Below are positions 1 to 8,993 of a stretch of 64,000 nucleotides of DNA, piece after piece (position 1 is the first letter of the stretch; every line of letters starts with the position of its first letter). A program made the position numbers and the translations under genes. The stretch is from [Clostridium] innocuum. Its GTDB lineage: Bacteria; Bacillota_I; Bacilli_A; Erysipelotrichales; Erysipelotrichaceae. The stretch covers positions 682,001 through 746,000 of the forward strand of contig CP048838.1 in assembly GCA_012317185.1 (NCBI GenBank), given 5' to 3'. The notes beneath the pieces were generated by a model, which saw only the letters and a list, made by a program, of their open reading frames with translations, was not told the origin of the DNA and made no database searches.

Positions 1-2
1 AT

Positions 3-179
3 GAGTCAGTTCAGCATGTGTTTCTGCCGGTGATATCCGTAAGCAATAAAAATGAGGTTGAACGCTCCATCAAGAATTTTTACCGCAGGCTGATTGCTTT
101 GATTGAGCATGGGGAAATCAGAAAGCTGCTGGATATGCGCTATGCCTCAGAGGTAATTGCACATTTTGAAGACATATAA
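3..179 (+). CDS. C-terminal fragment of an unidentified protein (5' truncated by window edge)
   Basis: Frame 3 is open from the window edge to the TAA at 177-179, giving 58 residues rich in charged helical segments (FYRRLIALIEHGEIRKLLD and then AHFEDI at the end). The other two forward frames have early stops. The fragment is too short to assign; the helical, charged tail could be the end of a regulator or a PTS EIIA domain, but I do not recognise it. The neighbouring MerR gene starts about 130 bases downstream with its own promoter, so the two are probably separate transcription units. Confidence 0.45.
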   Translation, partial: ESVQHVFLPVISVSNKNEVERSIKNFYRRLIALIEHGEIRKLLDMRYASEVIAHFEDI

Positions 180-254
180 ACAGTATACACTTTCAACAAA
201 AAGGAATCGTATACTGTTTTTCAATATCAATTCGCGAAATATGCTATTATCTAC

Positions 255-286
255 TTGACACTCCTGTGCACAGGAACGTTTACAAT
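255..286 (+). promoter_or_regulatory. MerR-type promoter with central palindrome
   Basis: TTGACA (255-260) and TACAAT (281-286) are separated by 20 bases, and the spacer carries the perfect palindrome CCTGTGCACAGG (263-274). Over-long spacers with a central dyad are the hallmark of promoters that MerR-family regulators activate by DNA distortion. It lies directly upstream of a MerR gene, so autoregulation is the natural reading. Confidence 0.6.
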
Positions 287-309
287 AAAGCAGAGGGAGG
301 TGAAGCATT

Positions 310-1119
310 ATGTACACCATCAGCCAGTTTTCCAAATTGTGCGGTTTAACAGTAAAAGCATTGCGGTATTATGACACGGAGGGACTGCTGAAGCCATCCT
401 TTCGAAAAGCGGAAAATCAGTACCGTTATTACAATGATGAGGATTTAAAAACGGCACAGATGATTCAGTATCTGCGCTCCCTTGAATTTACCATCATGGA
501 GATAAAGGATATTCTGGATAATAACGAAGGTGAGGACCTTTCCTATATTCTTTAGGAAAAAATCAGCCGGATGGAGGCTAATATACAGAAAGAAAGGGAG
601 CTGATTCAGCGAATGCGGGAGCATAGCTTTGCACAGGGTGAGGAATATGTGGAAAATACATATGCGATTGATACGGCTACCGTTGCAGGACAACTGATCG
701 CATCCATTCGCTTTACAGGCAGATACCGGGATCTGGATACGCACATTCCGTTGCTTTACAAAGCTGTAAAAGGAAATGCGAGCGGTAAACATTTTAATCT
801 GTATCACGATGAGGAATGTAAGGAAGCTGCCGATATTGAATTATGCATCCCCGTGAAAAAGGAGATACACCATCCCTCGCTAACCTGCAGATATCTTGAG
901 AAGCTGCATGCTCTGCATACAACACATCATGGAGGCTATGACACACTCTGGATTGCCTATAAGGCTTTGTTTGCCTATGCAAATGACCAAGGAATTCGCA
1001 TTCTGACACCATCCAGAGAGGATTACGTGAAGGGACCGGGAATGCTGTTTCGCGGTAACCCGGATGCCTATGTAACGGAAATCTATTTGCCCTTTGCAAG
1101 AGAGGAGCACCGTAGATGA
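310..1119 (+). pseudogene. MerR-family transcriptional regulator with GyrI-like effector domain, interrupted by an in-frame amber codon
   Basis: Codons 1-81 encode a typical MerR DNA-binding domain (MYTISQFSKLCGLTVKALRYY at the start) with its helix-turn-helix and wing. A TAG at 553-555 then stops the frame, but the same frame continues without another stop to 1119 and encodes the dimerisation coiled coil (EKISRMEANIQKERELIQ) and a GyrI/BmrR-like ligand-binding domain. The intact protein would be about 269 residues, normal for the family. A single CAG-to-TAG change would explain the break. Either the gene is dead, or translation restarts at the ATG at 571 to give a free effector domain, or the codon is suppressed. 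The start at 310 has an AGAGGGAGGTG ribosome site. The next gene overlaps by four bases (ATGA), so the two form an operon. Confidence 0.75.
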
Positions 1120-2159
1120 AAAATACAGTGGAGAATTTCGTCCCGCAGGGAGGGAAGCACTGCATTACCAATTCCCTGAAACAAATCTTTACGTATTACG
1201 GATATCCGATGTCAGAGGAGTTAATGTTTGGGCTGGCCTCGGGATTATCTTTTCTCTATCTGAATCAGGCAGCCTCTCCCATGATCAACGGACGTACCAA
1301 GGTATTCGAATTTGAAAAAAAGCTGGCAGACAGATTACAGATTACCATTCACTGCAGAGCCGGTAAGAATTATGAGAGAATATTTCAGACAACAAAGCAA
1401 ATGATTGATGCCGGCGAGCCTGTTCTGGTTTATGTGGATATGCCATTTCTTCCCTATCTCGGCCTGGATGCGAAAAGCCATTTTGGCGGACATGCCGTTG
1501 TGCTGTTTGGCTACGATGATGAGCAGCGGAAATTTCTCGTCAGTGACAGGGATCAGCAGGATGCTCCCATACAAACGCCCAACGGACTGCTTGCTAAGGA
1601 CTATCACATGGTGGATTATGAGGATATCAAGCGGGCCCGCTGCAGCAGCTTTCGTCCGTTTCCTGCAAAGAATAAGTATCTGACCTTTGATTTTCAGGGA
1701 TATCGCACAGTGGATAAACAAATCTTGCGGGAAGCGATTCTGGATACCTGTGACTGCATGCTGCATCCACCGGCTCAGCTGTTGGGTGTTTCCGGTATAC
1801 TGAAATTCTCCAGAGAAATCAATAAGTGGAAAGCATTTCATGCAGAAAAGCTGAAGCTGGCAGGAATAACAAACTATTTTCAAATCAATGAGAGAGGCGG
1901 AACCGGAGGGGGAATTTTTCGCAGAATGTATGGTGATTTTCTGAAGGAAGCTGCTGGTATATGGCAGGATACGCGTTTATTTGAGCTGGGAGAACAGTTT
2001 ATTGCGGTATCCTTTTTATGGGATGCTGTTGCAGAGCTGCTGTGGAAGCTGTCGCAAACCAAAGATATACGACTGCTGGAAATGATTTCACAGCGTGTGC
2101 TGGTGATTTATGAGCGGGAAAGCTCCTTGTATCATGCGCTTTATGCACTTGCCGCTTAG
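1116..2159 (+). CDS. BtrH N-terminal domain-containing protein (BtrH_N / DUF4872-like)
   Basis: The 347-residue protein begins with the pattern of the BtrH N-terminal domain, a papain-like or C39-peptidase-like fold: an early Cys in the GGKHCITNSL motif (about residue 16) and a later His in FGGHAVVLFGYD (about residue 126), followed by an Asp (VSDRD). BtrH itself is an acyltransferase-like enzyme in butirosin synthesis, but most homologues in Firmicutes are of unknown role. The C-terminal half is alpha-helical and resembles DUF4872. There is no signal peptide or membrane segment. It overlaps the stop of the MerR gene by ATGA, suggesting that it is the regulator's target and that ligand-dependent expression is now affected by the amber mutation. 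Confidence 0.65.
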   Translation: MKNTVENFVPQGGKHCITNSLKQIFTYYGYPMSEELMFGLASGLSFLYLNQAASPMINGRTKVFEFEKKLADRLQITIHCRAGKNYERIFQTTKQMIDAGEPVLVYVDMPFLPYLGLDAKSHFGGHAVVLFGYDDEQRKFLVSDRDQQDAPIQTPNGLLAKDYHMVDYEDIKRARCSSFRPFPAKNKYLTFDFQGYRTVDKQILREAILDTCDCMLHPPAQLLGVSGILKFSREINKWKAFHAEKLKLAGITNYFQINERGGTGGGIFRRMYGDFLKEAAGIWQDTRLFELGEQFIAVSFLWDAVAELLWKLSQTKDIRLLEMISQRVLVIYERESSLYHALYALAA

Positions 2160-2344
2160 AGGAAGAGGAGGTAATACAGCAGACGAAAGAATAAATCGGA
2201 AGATTTCCACGGTACTTCATTCGTGAGAAAAAAGGAAACATTTACCAATGTATATAGCCATGCTGTCTGCTTTCCTGTAAAATATAGCTGAATAGATGCA
2301 GACAGGAATTCGTATCGATGGCTGCACAGGTGGAGGAAATGAAC

Positions 2345-2788
2345 ATGAATCTGATTACGGAGCAACATATCATATTGGATATGGAAGGCAATACCCAAAA
2401 GGAAATTCTGCATGCACTTGCAGAAATTGCATTTCGTGAGGGAAAGGTGAGTGATGCAGATACCTTCTTTCAGGAGCTGTGCAAGCGGGAACAGGAATGC
2501 ACAACCGGCTTTGGAAAAGGAATTGCCATCCCGCATGCCCGTCATGCCTGTATAAAGGAAGCAGGAATTCTGTTCGTCAGAATGAAACATAAAATAGAGT
2601 GGAAATCCATAGATGAAAAGCCGGTGGAAGCAGCTGTCTGCCTGCTTGCCCCGGATGATAAACATGACTTTCACCTCAAGGCATTGTCAAAGCTTGCCCG
2701 CAGACTGATGCATGAGGATTTTGTTGACATATTAAAAACGGCAGAGAAACAGCAGATCTTAAGTGAAATTATAGATACGGTATCCTGA
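2345..2788 (+). CDS. Stand-alone PTS EIIA domain, fructose/mannitol type (PTS_EIIA_2)
   Basis: About 147 residues forming a complete fructose-type EIIA domain. The phospho-acceptor His lies in the motif GKGIAIPHARH, at about residue 66. The family receives phosphate from HPr and passes it to an EIIB, or acts in regulation when alone. An upstream in-frame ATG exists at 2318, but the ATG at 2345 has GGAGG eight bases before it and the sequence MNLITEQHI matches the domain start, so I prefer 2345. No EIIB or EIIC lies next to it, so it either serves a remote permease or is regulatory. Confidence 0.75.
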   Translation: MNLITEQHIILDMEGNTQKEILHALAEIAFREGKVSDADTFFQELCKREQECTTGFGKGIAIPHARHACIKEAGILFVRMKHKIEWKSIDEKPVEAAVCLLAPDDKHDFHLKALSKLARRLMHEDFVDILKTAEKQQILSEIIDTVS

Positions 2789-2808
2789 AGGATAAATGTG
2801 ACATCACA

Positions 2809-2937
2809 TGGAAGCTTCCACATGGTATGAATTTCCCGGGAAATATATGTACAAAGACCGTTTTGAGATTTGTCTGTTTTTCATAGGACAAACACTTAAA
2901 AACAGACATGTTCAAGTTGCTGTGAACGTTGTATAAT
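2809..2937 (+). promoter_or_regulatory. Palindrome-dense promoter region of the alcohol dehydrogenase gene
   Basis: In under 130 bases there are: a 10-bp palindrome GGAAGCTTCC near 2810; the perfect 14-bp palindrome ATTTCCCGGGAAAT (2831-2844); an 11-bp perfect inverted repeat TGTCTGTTTTT / AAAAACAGACA (2871-2881 and 2898-2908); GTTCA/TGAAC arms at 2910-2926; and a -10 box TATAAT (2932-2937). The 11-bp repeat ends immediately before the likely -35 position, as an operator would. Confidence 0.5.
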
Positions 2938-2960
2938 AAAAGCAAGGAGGGTTTTTGATT

Positions 2961-4121
2961 ATGGAAAACTTTATTTACTCAATTCCCACAGAAATTTATT
3001 TTGGTAAGGGGCAGATAGCCAATATCGGCAGAATCGTTTCCGGCTATGGTAGGAAGGCATTGCTGGTTTATGGTGGCGGCAGTATCAAGCGCAACGGTAT
3101 TTATGATGATGTTGTAAAAATTTTCAAAGAGAACGGCATCGCATGGTGCGAGCTGTCCGGCGTGGAGCCGAATCCGAGAATTACAACGGTGCGCGAGGGT
3201 GTGAAGCTGTGCCGTGAGGAAGGTGTTGAAGTTTTAGTACCGATTGGTGGCGGTAGTACCATTGACTGCGCCAAGGTGATTGCTGGTGCTGTCAGCTATG
3301 ACGGCGATGCATGGGATATCGTTTTAAATCCTGCAAAGGTAGTTAGTGTGCTTCCAATCGTAACAGTTTTGACCCTGTCGGCAACCGGTAGTGAAATGGA
3401 TACCTTTGCCGTTATCAGTAATCTGGAAACCAATGATAAAATCGGAACGGGGCATGAGGATATGCGGCCGAAGGCATCAATTCTGGACCCAAGCTATACC
3501 TGCAGTGTATCCGCATACCAGACTGCGGCAGGTACGGCGGATATTATGAGTCATATCTTCGAATGCTATTTCTCCAATGTACAGGGCTATATGCAGGATC
3601 GCATGGCGGAAGGACTGTTAAAGACATGCATTGAATTCGGTGTACGTGCAGTACAAAATCCTGAGGATTATGAAGCGCGGGCAAACCTGATGTGGACCAG
3701 TAGCTGGGCAATCAACAATTTCATTAAGCTGGGAAAAACGGTGGAATGGACGGTGCATCCGATGGAGCATCAGCTTTCTGCATATTATGACATCACACAT
3801 GGTGTGGGGCTGGCTATTTTAACGCCGCACTGGATGGAATACGTGCTGAATGAGGAAACTGTGGAAAAATTTAAAGACTATGGTGTTAATGTATGGGGCA
3901 TTGACAGGGAAAAGGATCCGTTTGAAATTGCGCATGAAGCCATCAAAAAGACGAAAGACTATTTTGTTGCTATGGGAATTCCGACAACGATGCGTGAAGT
4001 GGGAATTAAAGATGAAACAAACTTTGATGTCATGGCGGAAAAAGCTGCAGCGGATTTGAAGGGAGCTTATGTAGAGCTTACGAAAGAGGATGTAAAAAAC
4101 ATCTACCGCGCCGCATTATAA
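2961..4121 (+). CDS. Iron-containing (group III) alcohol dehydrogenase, butanol-dehydrogenase-like
   Basis: The 386-residue protein is a full-length Fe-ADH. The N-terminal NAD(P)-binding half has the GGGS motifs (YGGGSIKRNG and IGGGSTIDCAK), and the C-terminal half has the metal ligands in TADIMSH (Asp and His), the His of VHPMEHQLS and the His of DITHGVGLAIL. This subgroup (YqhD/BdhA-like) reduces aldehydes such as butyraldehyde or acetaldehyde with NAD(P)H in the cytoplasm, which suits a fermenter disposing of reductant. A TTG lies at 2955, but the ATG at 2961 is ten bases after AAGGAGG and is preferred. The gene is monocistronic, with its own promoter region and a structured element downstream. 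Confidence 0.85.
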   Translation: MENFIYSIPTEIYFGKGQIANIGRIVSGYGRKALLVYGGGSIKRNGIYDDVVKIFKENGIAWCELSGVEPNPRITTVREGVKLCREEGVEVLVPIGGGSTIDCAKVIAGAVSYDGDAWDIVLNPAKVVSVLPIVTVLTLSATGSEMDTFAVISNLETNDKIGTGHEDMRPKASILDPSYTCSVSAYQTAAGTADIMSHIFECYFSNVQGYMQDRMAEGLLKTCIEFGVRAVQNPEDYEARANLMWTSSWAINNFIKLGKTVEWTVHPMEHQLSAYYDITHGVGLAILTPHWMEYVLNEETVEKFKDYGVNVWGIDREKDPFEIAHEAIKKTKDYFVAMGIPTTMREVGIKDETNFDVMAEKAAADLKGAYVELTKEDVKNIYRAAL

Positions 4122-4170
4122 GTATTTTATAAGGAAGCCAAGGCTGCTTTCATACGCAATATAGAGAAAG

Positions 4171-4316
4171 CCTGTAATACATAAGGTTCTTTCTCGATTG
4201 TGGGTAAACTTAACATAGGGAGACTTCCATACGATTGTAGTTCACAATAGTATGAAAGTCTCCCTTTTGCAAACACTCTAACGTTAGAAAGAACCATGCA
4301 TAAGCAGGGTTTTTTT
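4171..4316 (+). other. Nested inverted-repeat structure ending in a T-tract (possible terminator or structured RNA)
   Basis: An outer imperfect repeat (CCTGTAATACATAAGG... at 4171-4194, matching AGAAAGAACCATGCATAAGC at 4286-4305; the ten bases GGTTCTTTCT/AGAAAGAACC are perfect) encloses an inner hairpin at 4218-4264 (GGGAGACTT..CATAC pairing with GTATG.AAGTCTCCC, with a further ATTGT/ACAAT stem inside). The inner hairpin is followed by TTTT and the outer one by TTTTTTT at 4310-4316. The simplest role is termination behind the dehydrogenase, but the multi-stem layout is larger than a normal terminator. Confidence 0.55.
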
Positions 4317-4924
4317 CATATGAATCAGTGAGTGAACAATATGCTGGATAAGACTATACAGTTTCTGATGAAAGGTTTCTAAGCAATAACATGATGAGTT
4401 TCAAAATAGAACTTCAAGCTTATATAAGGACGCTTACGAAAGGAAGCCTATCTGCCGATAGATGGTGAAAAGGAATACTCGCAGCGTTCGTTGAAATGGC
4501 AGGCTATAGCACTTCCTGTACAGGGAGTGATGTGTGATAGCATACGCATATAATGGAATTTCAGTATTTGCTGTTATTTTGGAAAGTAAGAAACCAGTAA
4601 ACAGAAGCTACATCATTCACTCTTTCCATATAAAAAAAGAGTTGCAGGGCTTTGTAGGATAGCGAAACATTCTGCAGGTCTTGACAGGAGAAACTGAAAG
4701 ATTGATGAAAAGAAAAAGAAGAGAAGGTATTCATTTTGTCAGGAGTTGTGATGGAACGGATATCATTTTTTTTCGTTTTGTGTCACTATGAATCTGCTTG
4801 GTCTATTATAGGAAAGCGATTAGGAAAAGATTTCCTGTTTTTGCCGCAGATAGTGGAAAATGATAGCCTATCAATCCCCCCAATGCTCTTTTATAATAAG
4901 ACCATAAGCAAGGAGGGAACAGTA
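4317..4924. other. Intergenic stretch without a recognised gene
   Basis: No convincing coding frame. An open frame extends upstream of the regulator as far as 4736, but its translation looks nothing like a regulator N-terminus and it lacks a ribosome site. A weak palindrome (CTATC/GATAG) lies near 4459. The promoter of the downstream PTS operon must lie here, but I could not single out convincing -35/-10 boxes. Confidence 0.4.
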
Positions 4925-6898
4925 TTGGAACTATATAACAAACGTATGATTCAGATTCTGGAACTGCTGACACAAAACCGAAAGGTATTGAGCAGCGACC
5001 AAATTGCTTTATCGATCGGCGTGTCATCAAGAACGATTCGAAACGATATAAAGGAATTGAACGGCATCCTTCATGCTCATGGTGCAACCATTCTTTCCGA
5101 AGCAGGCAGTGGATATTATCTGAATACGGAACAACCAGAGGCTTTCACAGAGCTCATGGATCAATTGCATGCCGAGGAAGAAAAGGATGCGGATACGATT
5201 ATCCCCAGTGATCCCAGAGACAGGGCAGCCTATATCATGCAGCATCTGTTAAAAAACACGTTGCGCAATGAAGAAATTATTGATCCCAACGATTTGGCGG
5301 ATGAGGTGTTTGTCAGTATGTCCACGCTGAAAAAGGATATCCGGCAGATTGATAAAATGCTGGAGCGCTTTTCCTTAAAGGTCGGTATCAGCACAAAGAA
5401 AGGTGTGCATATCATCGGAAGTGAAGCCAATATCCGTTATTGCATATCGGAATTTATTTTCAAGCACAACGATGCGCGTGCATCCAGAGAAACGGGATTT
5501 TTTGATGATATCGTTAGTGAAGAGCTCTTTTCCCAGCTGCATGAAATCCTTCTGGAAACCATGAAAAAGTATGATATGCGTCTTACGGATATCGCATTCA
5601 AGAACCTGATCGTACATATTGTCATTATCTTAAAGCGCTCCTTTCATGAACGGCGTGTGGATTATGAAGAAGCGGAAATCCGTCAGCTGGAAAGTCATAT
5701 GGAGTTTGCGGCGGCAAAGGAGGTTCTGGCTGTTATTTATCATAAACTGCACATTGATATCACCGATGAGGTGTACTATCTGACGCAGCATTTGATATCC
5801 AGTAAGAAGTTTCTTACCACAAACTTTACGGATGAAAATGAGGAGTATGAATTTAAGAAGGAAATTCAGGCAATTCTGTATCGAATCAGGGAGGATACCA
5901 ATGTTGATCTTTCGGATGATACGCAATTGATCAATGGTTTGGCAGTTCACCTCAGTGTTGCAGTTCAGCGGCTTCGATTCCATATGAATATACGCAACGA
6001 CTTTCTGGACTATATGAAAAACAATTATCCCTTTGCATTCGAGCTGGCAGTCAAGGCGAGTGAAATCGTGGAGCATGTTTTCTCCATTAAGACAAATGAA
6101 AATGAAATTGGTCTTCTTGCGATTCATTTCGGTGCAGCACTGGAGCGGAAGGGCCTGAATGAAAAGCAGAAAATCTTTGAAGCTGTCATCGTATGTGCCT
6201 CCGGAATGGCAACCGCAATGCTGATGAAGGAAAGAGTGAAACAGTTTTTCCAGAACCGGATTCATATTGTGAAAACCTGCCCGCTGTATGAGGTAACACA
6301 GGCACTGATTGACAGTGTAGACCTCGTACTGACAAGTGTGCCGGTGGAGACATTCCATAGTGAAAAAATCCTGCAGACACAATTATTGCTGGATGACCGG
6401 GATGTCCGCAATATTGAAACCTTCATGACGCATCACCATGAGGACAGCGGATATTTCAAGGAAATCTTTCGGGAGGATCTGTATTTCACAAATCTGAAGC
6501 TGAAAACAAGAGATGAGGTACTGCATTATATTACCGATGCTATGATCGAAAAGGGGTATATGAAGGAGGAAAACAAACAATCCGTATTCAAACGGGAGGC
6601 TATGGCGACGACTGAGCTGGGCAGTATGGTTGCCATGCCGCATTCCCTGGAAAATGATATGCTGGAGGCCAGTGTATCCGTAACGATTCTGGATAAACCG
6701 ATCGTCTGGGATCAGGAAAAGGTACAGGTTGTCCTGCTGTTAAATATACCGAAGAGCAAATACGGCATGTGGGAAGATGTCTTCAAAACACTGTATAAAT
6801 ATCTGATACGTGATTTTGGTGTTCGCAGGCTTGCCAAGGGCTGCACCTATGAAGAGTTTATACGGGATTTGGAATATCAGAGGCAGGGAAAGGAATGA
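4925..6898 (+). CDS. BglG/MtlR-type PTS-regulated transcriptional activator (HTH-PRD-PRD-EIIB-EIIA)
   Basis: A 657-residue multidomain regulator. Order: winged HTH (SVSSRTIRNDIKEL-type motif within the first 60 residues), a second HTH region, two PTS regulation domains with phosphorylatable His (about 185-400), an EIIB-like domain beginning VIVCASGMATA (about 420) and a C-terminal fructose-type EIIA with the His in MPHSLEN (about 571). Such proteins activate sugar operons when dephosphorylated by an active permease. Start: the TTG at 4925 follows AAGGAGG by eight bases and directly precedes the HTH; the longer frame from 4736 is rejected. It is the first gene of the ascorbate-family PTS operon and most likely controls it. 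Confidence 0.85.
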   Translation: MELYNKRMIQILELLTQNRKVLSSDQIALSIGVSSRTIRNDIKELNGILHAHGATILSEAGSGYYLNTEQPEAFTELMDQLHAEEEKDADTIIPSDPRDRAAYIMQHLLKNTLRNEEIIDPNDLADEVFVSMSTLKKDIRQIDKMLERFSLKVGISTKKGVHIIGSEANIRYCISEFIFKHNDARASRETGFFDDIVSEELFSQLHEILLETMKKYDMRLTDIAFKNLIVHIVIILKRSFHERRVDYEEAEIRQLESHMEFAAAKEVLAVIYHKLHIDITDEVYYLTQHLISSKKFLTTNFTDENEEYEFKKEIQAILYRIREDTNVDLSDDTQLINGLAVHLSVAVQRLRFHMNIRNDFLDYMKNNYPFAFELAVKASEIVEHVFSIKTNENEIGLLAIHFGAALERKGLNEKQKIFEAVIVCASGMATAMLMKERVKQFFQNRIHIVKTCPLYEVTQALIDSVDLVLTSVPVETFHSEKILQTQLLLDDRDVRNIETFMTHHHEDSGYFKEIFREDLYFTNLKLKTRDEVLHYITDAMIEKGYMKEENKQSVFKREAMATTELGSMVAMPHSLENDMLEASVSVTILDKPIVWDQEKVQVVLLLNIPKSKYGMWEDVFKTLYKYLIRDFGVRRLAKGCTYEEFIRDLEYQRQGKE

Positions 6899-6902
6899 GG
6901 TT

Positions 6903-7343
6903 ATGAAGGGAATTGAATTAAGTGAGAAAAATGTAAGGCTGCATGTAAGTGCAAGGGACTGGGAGGAAGCAGTCCGCATCGGCGGCAGGATTCTGGTGGA
7001 AAACGGAACCGCAAAGGAAAGCTATGTGGAGGGTATTGTAAATTCAATCAAAGAATACGGACCGTATGTTGTCATATCAAAGGGATTCGCCATTCCGCAT
7101 ACAAGAGCAGAGGATGGTTCTCTGGGTATCGGGTTTTCTCTGATTACACTCAGGGAACCGGTTTACTTCGACCCCAAGGATGATCCGGTTGAGGTCATGA
7201 TCTGTTTTACCGCAATTGATTCCCAGACACATCTGGACATATTGAAAATGATTGTGACCTTTGTGGAAAAGGGGTATGTGGAGAAAATCGCAAAGCTGGA
7301 TACGATCGATGAGCTCAACGCCCTGTTACAGAATGAAGAATAA
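6903..7343 (+). CDS. PTS EIIA component, ascorbate/mannitol-fructose type
   Basis: The 146-residue EIIA has the acceptor His in KGFAIPHTRAEDG (about residue 65), as in UlaC-like proteins. It takes phosphate from HPr and gives it to the EIIB encoded next. The ATG at 6903 lies four bases after the regulator's stop, with AAAGGA eight bases upstream, so translation is likely coupled. An upstream open frame into the regulator is spurious. Confidence 0.85.
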   Translation: MKGIELSEKNVRLHVSARDWEEAVRIGGRILVENGTAKESYVEGIVNSIKEYGPYVVISKGFAIPHTRAEDGSLGIGFSLITLREPVYFDPKDDPVEVMICFTAIDSQTHLDILKMIVTFVEKGYVEKIAKLDTIDELNALLQNEE

Positions 7344-7380
7344 GGTAGAAACGGCAACCCCGTGAAGATTGGAGGAAAAT

Positions 7381-7668
7381 ATGAAAATTTTAATGGTATG
7401 CGGTAACGGTCTGGGAAGCAGCTTTGCCTGTCAGATGACAGTGGAAACCGTGCTTCAGGAGCTTGGTGTCAGTGCCTCGCTGGATCATTGTGATCTATCC
7501 AGTGTGAAGGGAATGAAGGCGGATCTGATTCTTTCGGGTAATAATTTTGAGAGCCAGTTCGCAAATCTGGAGCTGACGACACCGACCATCTTTTTGAACC
7601 GTCTGGTGGACAAAAATGAAATCAGGGAAAAGCTTGTACCATTCCTGAAGGAACAGGGCAAACTTTAA
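7381..7668 (+). CDS. PTS EIIB component, ascorbate family (SgaB/UlaB-like)
   Basis: The 95-residue protein starts KILMVCGNGLGSSF, the P-loop with active-site Cys of the lactose/ascorbate EIIB superfamily (Cys6). It passes phosphate from EIIA to the sugar bound by the EIIC encoded just downstream. ATG 7381 follows GGAGG by five bases. Length and order (A, B, C) match Ula-type operons. Confidence 0.85.
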   Translation: MKILMVCGNGLGSSFACQMTVETVLQELGVSASLDHCDLSSVKGMKADLILSGNNFESQFANLELTTPTIFLNRLVDKNEIREKLVPFLKEQGKL

Positions 7669-7699
7669 ATTTTAAAAACAAGAGAGGAAGGGAACTACT

Positions 7700-8983
7700 A
7701 TGCAAATTGTAAATTTTATCATTGACAACATTCTGACACAGGCACCGATCACCATCGCATTGATTGCGATGCTGGGATTGCTGCTGCAGAAAAAACCAAC
7801 CGGACAGGTGATCTCGGGAACCTTTAAAACACTGCTGGGCTTCATGGTGTTATCAGCTGGTTCCAATGTCATTGTACAGGCACTTACGTATTTTGGGGCA
7901 ATCTTTACCGAAGGCTTTGGCATGCAGGGGCTGGTACCCTCCATCGAAGCGATTAACGGACAGGCAATGGGGGAGCTTGGTCTGGGAAGTGAAATCGCAC
8001 TAACACTGGGGGCAATCTTCATCTTCAATATTATCATTGCGCGCTTTACAAAATGGAAATATATCTTTCTGACAGGACAGGCACTGCTCTGGATGTCAAC
8101 GATCTGCGCTGTCTTTGGATACTGGTGCGGACTGCGCGGGGTAACGCTAATTCTTGTTGGTGGACTGATTGGTGGAATCTTCGCTGTTGCCATGCCTGCG
8201 ATTGCACAGCCTTATGTTAGAAAAATTACCGGCAACGATGATATCGCACTCGGGCATTTCTGTACTGTAGGCTATGTATTAACTGCATGGGTAGGTAAGC
8301 TGACCGGTGGTAAGAAATCAGTTTCCACAGAGGAGCTGCAGCTGCCAAAGGGTCTGGAATTTTTACAGGATACCTACTTGTCTATCGGTATCGTCATGAT
8401 TCCGCTGTTTCTGGTAACGGCTTTCTTTGCGGGACCTGAGTTCTGTGCGGATTATGCAGGGGCAACAAATTATCTGGTACACGCCTTCCTGCAGGCAGTT
8501 CAATTTGTTGTAGGCGTATATGTATTGCTAGCCGGTGTCCGTCTGTTACTGGCAGAAATCGTTCCTGCGTTCCGTGGTATTGCTATGAAGCTGGTTCCGG
8601 ATGCAAAGCCTGCACTGGACTGCCCGGTCTTGTTCCCATATGCACCTAACGCAGTTATTATCGGCTTTGTAAGTACGACGATCGGTTCTGTTATCGGCAT
8701 GTTTCTCTTTCCGATGTTCGGTCTTCCGATGATCCTTCCGGGAATGATGACCAACTTCTTTGCCGGAGGCTGTGCCGGAATCTTCGGAAATGCGATGGGA
8801 GGTACCAGAGGTTGCATTATCTCCGGCATCATTCACGGCTTGTTTATCACACTCCTGCCTGCAATCCTGTCACCGATGCTGGCAGATATCGGATTCCTGA
8901 ATGCAACCTGTACAGATGTGGATACCATCGTATGCGGGCTGCTGTATGGCTGGCTGTTAAAACCGGTTCTCGGCTTGTTCTAG
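7700..8983 (+). CDS. PTS EIIC permease, ascorbate family (UlaA-like)
   Basis: A 427-residue polytopic membrane protein with 10-12 hydrophobic segments and the UlaA-type N-terminus (an early segment reading PITIALIAMLGLLLQKK, then GTFKTLLGFMVL). The family imports and phosphorylates L-ascorbate or related sugars without being homologous to the glucose EIIC. The operon lacks the UlaD/E/F enzymes of ascorbate use and instead has an aldolase and a kinase, so the substrate is probably a different sugar or polyol. SD GAGAGGAAGGG precedes the ATG. Confidence 0.88.
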   Translation: MQIVNFIIDNILTQAPITIALIAMLGLLLQKKPTGQVISGTFKTLLGFMVLSAGSNVIVQALTYFGAIFTEGFGMQGLVPSIEAINGQAMGELGLGSEIALTLGAIFIFNIIIARFTKWKYIFLTGQALLWMSTICAVFGYWCGLRGVTLILVGGLIGGIFAVAMPAIAQPYVRKITGNDDIALGHFCTVGYVLTAWVGKLTGGKKSVSTEELQLPKGLEFLQDTYLSIGIVMIPLFLVTAFFAGPEFCADYAGATNYLVHAFLQAVQFVVGVYVLLAGVRLLLAEIVPAFRGIAMKLVPDAKPALDCPVLFPYAPNAVIIGFVSTTIGSVIGMFLFPMFGLPMILPGMMTNFFAGGCAGIFGNAMGGTRGCIISGIIHGLFITLLPAILSPMLADIGFLNATCTDVDTIVCGLLYGWLLKPVLGLF

Positions 8984-8993
8984 GAGCTTGTAT

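Noticed and set aside
4736..4924. N-terminal extension of the PRD regulator from an early ATG
   Set aside because: The extension does not match the family start; a good ribosome site precedes the TTG at 4925.
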